A stretch of 8,342 nucleotides of DNA, taken from assembly GCA_900538385.1 (NCBI GenBank), contig UWSO01000053.1, positions 1-8,342 on the forward strand. Reading direction: 5' to 3'. How positions within the stretch are numbered: the stretch's first letter is position 1; each line of letters opens with the position of its first letter. Below the pieces are notes generated by a model. It saw only the letters and a list, made by a program, of their open reading frames with translations. It did no database searches and was not told the DNA's origin. The translations under genes and the position numbers were made by a program. Source of the DNA: an uncultured Porphyromonas sp. (GTDB taxonomy: Bacteria > Bacteroidota > Bacteroidia > Bacteroidales > Porphyromonadaceae). Shown here in pieces: positions 5,343-8,342 of this stretch.

Positions 5343-6617
5343 CTAAGCGGATTGAGCTTTCGAAAGCTGCTTGGGATGGAAGAGAAGCCAGAAGAGGAGT
5401 CCCGTGACAAGCGCATAGCCTGCGAAGATGTACCAGACGGTCGTCCACGCAGTCACGCCAGCCGTGGTGTAGTGTTCGACGACCCAGCCAGCTCCTAGTG
5501 AGCCAATGACGACGCCTAGCCCGTTGGTCATCAGTAGGAAGAGACCCTGAGCACTAGCACGCATCGAGGGAGAGACGGACTGATCGACAAACATGGAGCC
5601 TGAGATGTTGAAGAAGTCAAACGCCATACCATAGACCACCATCGAGAGTACGAGTGCGATGATGCCTGGCATCCCTGGGTCACCTATGCCAAAGAGTCCG
5701 AAGCGTAGGAACCAAGCGGCAAAGCTCATGGTCATCACGCCCTTGATGCCTAAGCGCTTTAGGAAGAATGGGATCGCTAGGATAAAGAGCGTCTCCGAGA
5801 TCTGAGAGAGCGACAGCAAGATGTTAGGATACTTGACCGCAAAGCTATCGACATACTCATTGACTCCCTTGAAGTGGTCGAGATACATATTGCCATAAGC
5901 ATTGGTCACTTGTAGTGCTGCACCGAGGAGTATGCAGAAGGTAAAGAAGACTGCCATCTGCCGATTCTTAAAGAGTACCAGGGCGTCTAGTCCTAGTATG
6001 GATAGGAGCGAGCGACGCCCCTCCTGAGCCTTCTTGACTCCATGCGGTACCGCGGGTAGTGTCCAGGCGTAGATCGCTAGGACGATGGCCGCAAAGGCTC
6101 CCAGGTTGAACTGCATCGGGCTGTCCATCCACTTAAATAGGTTGACCAGCCACATAGCTACGATGAAGCCGATGGTGCCCCAGACGCGTATCGGGGGGAA
6201 GTCCTTGACAATGTCCGCCTGCACCGTGCCGAGCGCATGGTAAGCGACCGTGTTGGAGAGCGATAGGGTAGGCATGAAGAAGAGGTTGACCCCAAAGATG
6301 ACCAGCCAGGTGGTCGCAAAGGGTGTCCCTACAGGTAGGCAGCCGACAGCTATCAGACAGGCTCCCGTGAGCAGATGACAGATCGAGAGTAGCCGCTCGG
6401 CACCGACCCATCGGTCAGCGATGATACCAGTCAGTGCGGGCGTGATGATCGCAGCGAAGCCAGCCGTAGCAAAGAGTCCGCCGACCTCCTGTCCGTCGTA
6501 CTGCATCACATTGCCCATATAGCGTCCCATAGAAATGAGCCATGCCCCCCAGATGAAGAACTGGAGGAAGTTCATCACGATCAGCTTGAGCTTGATCTGT
6601 TCTTTTTCTTTAGTCAT
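5343..6617 (-). CDS. NupG-type nucleoside:H+ symporter (MFS)
   Basis: This inner-membrane transporter has 424 residues from ATG 6617, close to the 418 of E. coli NupG, with about twelve hydrophobic segments. Family segments are KLIVMNFLQFFIWGAWL near the start, ISETLFILAIPFFLKRLGIK in the second half, and FDFFNISGSMFVDQ followed by ASAQGLFLLMTNGLG, which are characteristic of the nucleoside:H+ symporter group (NupG/XapB). The likely role is proton-coupled uptake of purine and pyrimidine nucleosides. A GTG at 6656 would extend it by 13 residues and overlap the previous stop as GTGA. That is possible through translational coupling, but homologues usually begin near the internal Met, so I chose 6617. 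It follows the DUF4270 gene and precedes mlaE by 42 bp. Substrate preference among nucleosides is not deducible. Confidence 0.9.
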   Translation of the reverse strand: MTKEKEQIKLKLIVMNFLQFFIWGAWLISMGRYMGNVMQYDGQEVGGLFATAGFAAIITPALTGIIADRWVGAERLLSICHLLTGACLIAVGCLPVGTPFATTWLVIFGVNLFFMPTLSLSNTVAYHALGTVQADIVKDFPPIRVWGTIGFIVAMWLVNLFKWMDSPMQFNLGAFAAIVLAIYAWTLPAVPHGVKKAQEGRRSLLSILGLDALVLFKNRQMAVFFTFCILLGAALQVTNAYGNMYLDHFKGVNEYVDSFAVKYPNILLSLSQISETLFILAIPFFLKRLGIKGVMTMSFAAWFLRFGLFGIGDPGMPGIIALVLSMVVYGMAFDFFNISGSMFVDQSVSPSMRASAQGLFLLMTNGLGVVIGSLGAGWVVEHYTTAGVTAWTTVWYIFAGYALVTGLLFWLLFHPKQLSKAQSA

Positions 6618-6652
6618 ATCTTCTGCCGCTAATGTGTCTCGTCTTCGGTCTA

Positions 6653-8080
6653 TCACCGATTATAAAATCCAGTCCCGATGACGCCCAGCTTGAGTCCCTG
6701 GGGGTCCCACTTGAGCTGTACCGCTGAGGGGTAGAGCAGGTTGGTGATAGCAACCGCCTGTCCAGCCGATCCAGACGTCGATGCCATCTCTGTGGCTACG
6801 GGAATTAGAAGTAGCTCTAAGTCTCTTGTCACACGATGATTGCCGTCTGCATCGGTCTCCATATTGCCTCGCATATGAGCCTCGATGAGGTGACTGATAT
6901 TGCTAAAGGTGTAGTTGCGCTCCAAGACGCTGTAACGTCCAGAGACAAAGGAAGTAGAGGCGAGTAGTGGGTTGGTGATACTCTTGGCAAAGAAGTTTGC
7001 CACGCTGTCCCGTGGTATCAGAAGCAGCTGAGGGGGTGGGTTGAAGTGGGTGTCCACGTTAGGAATATCCACCGCTATCTGTAGCTTGCCTTCATTCATC
7101 ACCCATCCGAAGTCCTCTTTATCCTTGCTCATCGTCTCATATTCGTGGAGCAGTCGGCTGAGCTCCTCCTTGCTGCAGGTGAGCTTCGTGACGACACCGG
7201 CCGGTGACTTGATATAGGTTTTGCCTTCGGGTGAAGGCTTGAGTAGCTCTTCGAGATGGCTATGCTTGAGACTGTTTAGTGCGTAGAGACTCTTGTTACT
7301 GCTAAAGACCTCCCACGCTGGCTTGTAAACTGTAGAGTCCTCCCCCTTGGAAGACTTTTGCGTAGTCTCAATGGTGTAGAAGATGCGAAGAGCGGTCGAG
7401 TAGATCGAGAGGATATGTCCTGTACCAGTCGTCGAGGTGACGTAAAGACCACGAAGTAGGTTGGCCTCAAAGGCTTCCTGCGAGGCAAACCACTCGGGAT
7501 GCTCACGCGAAGCCTTTAGGAAACGCTCTCCCAGCTCGTTCGGCACACGTACCACGAGCCCTTTGATACCCGCCGTGTCAGAGGGCTGGTAAGTCAGTTC
7601 GCCGAGCAGCTTAGACCCTCGTGTATAGGGTGTCAGATCGTCTACTGAATAGCGGCTCTTGGGCAGTGGCTGTGTGATCTCATAGACCTGGGCCTTGCCC
7701 CAAGTGGTGGTGTCGCCTACGGCACTCAGGTAGGAGAGCACAACGTTTACCGAGTCAATGCGATCCTTGATAGGCGTGTGCGTGAAGGTGAAGCCTGGTG
7801 CGCACTGTAACCGATTGATGTAGCACGCCTCAAAGTCCCCAAAGACGGGATCTGAGATCTGTCCCAGTAGCGATATAGTGCTACGACTATATATAGAGTC
7901 TAGAGGTACCGTCTCAGCACGAAAGAGTAGCGAGTCCCCACGAGCCGTGACGAGGTCTCGCTCAGGTCGCAAACTCCCTCCGAGAGTAGAGTAAGCATCG
8001 TTACAAGACACCAGTCCTAAAGCGCATAAGATGCAGATTAGGAGTGGCTTCTGGAGGATATTTAGTAAAGTCCGATTCAT
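6653..8080 (-). CDS. DUF4270 family lipoprotein
   Basis: This 475-residue predicted lipoprotein has a basic N-terminus, a hydrophobic core (about 12-24) and lipobox LVSC, with lipidated Cys26. The mature part starts CNDAYSTLGGSLRPE. It shows hallmarks I associate with DUF4270: an early DSIY-x-x-x-x-x-x-LLGQISDPVFG stretch (61-81), IDSV at 108-111 and YIKSPAGVVTKL (289-300). The family occurs widely in Bacteroidota and has no established biochemical function. The protein is probably outer-membrane anchored and mostly beta-structured. Length is typical and no frameshift is apparent. The ATG at 8080 gives the signal peptide directly. Its stop overlaps a possible GTG start of the nucleoside transporter, so co-expression is likely. 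A candidate promoter lies about 90 bp upstream. Family assignment is from memory of conserved segments, hence not absolute. Confidence 0.87.
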   Translation of the reverse strand: MNRTLLNILQKPLLICILCALGLVSCNDAYSTLGGSLRPERDLVTARGDSLLFRAETVPLDSIYSRSTISLLGQISDPVFGDFEACYINRLQCAPGFTFTHTPIKDRIDSVNVVLSYLSAVGDTTTWGKAQVYEITQPLPKSRYSVDDLTPYTRGSKLLGELTYQPSDTAGIKGLVVRVPNELGERFLKASREHPEWFASQEAFEANLLRGLYVTSTTGTGHILSIYSTALRIFYTIETTQKSSKGEDSTVYKPAWEVFSSNKSLYALNSLKHSHLEELLKPSPEGKTYIKSPAGVVTKLTCSKEELSRLLHEYETMSKDKEDFGWVMNEGKLQIAVDIPNVDTHFNPPPQLLLIPRDSVANFFAKSITNPLLASTSFVSGRYSVLERNYTFSNISHLIEAHMRGNMETDADGNHRVTRDLELLLIPVATEMASTSGSAGQAVAITNLLYPSAVQLKWDPQGLKLGVIGTGFYNR

Positions 8081-8094
8081 AGATTCAGTCTAAG

Positions 8095-8146
8095 TGTCGG
8101 GAGCTTTGTCTGTGGTCTTGGTAGAAGAGCTAGAGACCATCCGACA
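8095..8146 (-). promoter_or_regulatory. Nested inverted repeats in the DUF4270 gene leader
   Basis: Outer arms TGTCGG (8095-8100) and CCGACA (8141-8146) enclose inner arms TGGTCT (8113-8118) and AGACCA (8134-8139). They lie between the candidate promoter and the start codon, so the leader RNA could fold into a two-part stem ending 14 nt before the ATG. The arms are only 6 bp each, so chance is a real possibility. It does not match a riboswitch I recognise. Confidence 0.3.
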
Positions 8147-8169
8147 GCACCTGACATGTGATCTAGCTC

Positions 8170-8201
8170 CAAAGGTAAGGAAAAAAACGATTTGACAGAA
8201 C
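8170..8201 (-). promoter_or_regulatory. Candidate Bacteroidota-type promoter for the gene block
   Basis: On the minus strand TACCTTTG (8177 down to 8170) matches the -7 consensus TAnnTTTG exactly. A TTCTG (8200-8196) about 18 bp upstream is a weak -33 element. An A/T-rich tract (TTTTTTT, 8181-8187) lies between them. The predicted start near 8163 gives an 80-nt leader for the DUF4270 gene, and this is the only good candidate upstream of the block. Confidence 0.5.
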
Positions 8202-8268
8202 ATTGTTGTCACCGCGCACATTCCAGTGTCAAGAGCAGCTACGTCTCTATGACAGAAATCTGAAGGTG

Positions 8269-8342
8269 GAGGAAATCGGGAAATTCTTCCGTAGATATTC
8301 TGGATTATCCAGCGAGGAAACGAAAAATTCTTCCGAACTTTC
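8269..8342. repeat. Degenerate copies of the edge repeat family
   Basis: GAGGAA-type arms at 8269 and 8314 are each followed by an AAATTCTTCCG-type arm (TTCTTCC at 8284 and 8328, 44 bp apart, twice 22). A worn unit lies between them around 8304. The left part resembles units 217-260 and the right part resembles the cores at 301-418, so these units join both motifs. The array runs off the window edge; its full length is unknown. Confidence 0.7.

Noticed and set aside
8127..8169. GAGCTAG/CTAGCTC inverted repeat
   Set aside because: The 7-bp arms are 29 nt apart, overlap the predicted transcription start and conflict with the better nested pairing at 8095-8146; CTAG-containing words are common throughout this window.

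Overview
The window looks like a chromosomal segment of a Bacteroidota bacterium, most likely Bacteroidales and possibly Porphyromonas. The reasons are a DUF4270-type lipoprotein (a family largely confined to this phylum), absence of clear Shine-Dalgarno sequences, a good match to the Bacteroidota -7 promoter element TAnnTTTG, and mid GC content. The genus is inference. All eight genes I accept lie on the minus strand, so the biological order runs from high to low coordinates.

Reading along the minus strand: a short leader with a candidate promoter (about 8160-8201) precedes a DUF4270 lipoprotein (6653-8080). A NupG-type nucleoside:H+ symporter (5343-6617 or 6656) follows. Next come a MlaE-like lipid-transport permease (4545-5300) and its MlaF-like ATPase (3803-4540), then a HlyD/YbhG-like lipoprotein adaptor (2846-3766) and two ABC ATPases (1906-2841 and 1156-1902) equivalent to the two halves of YbhF. 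Gaps are 42 bp or less, so this may be one operon, perhaps with a second promoter in front of the adaptor. After a 145 bp intergenic region with a 17-bp palindrome comes a small heat shock protein (579-1010) with its own intrinsic terminator (467-513).

Both transport modules are incomplete. The MlaEF pair has no MCE (MlaD) protein beside it. The YbhG/YbhF-like exporter has adaptor and ATPases but neither of the two ABC-2 permeases usually found next to them. The two ATPases appear to be an asymmetric pair with one consensus and one degenerate ATP site.

The most unusual DNA is non-coding. Positions 107-282 hold a 22-bp tandem array in which GGAAC and GTTCC arms alternate exactly every 11 bp. 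Positions 301-418 hold six copies of TTCTTCCGAAG spaced 21-22 bp apart. Related units reappear at the opposite edge (8269-8342), so one repeat family brackets the gene block. Nothing else suggests a mobile element, CRISPR array, tRNA or rRNA.
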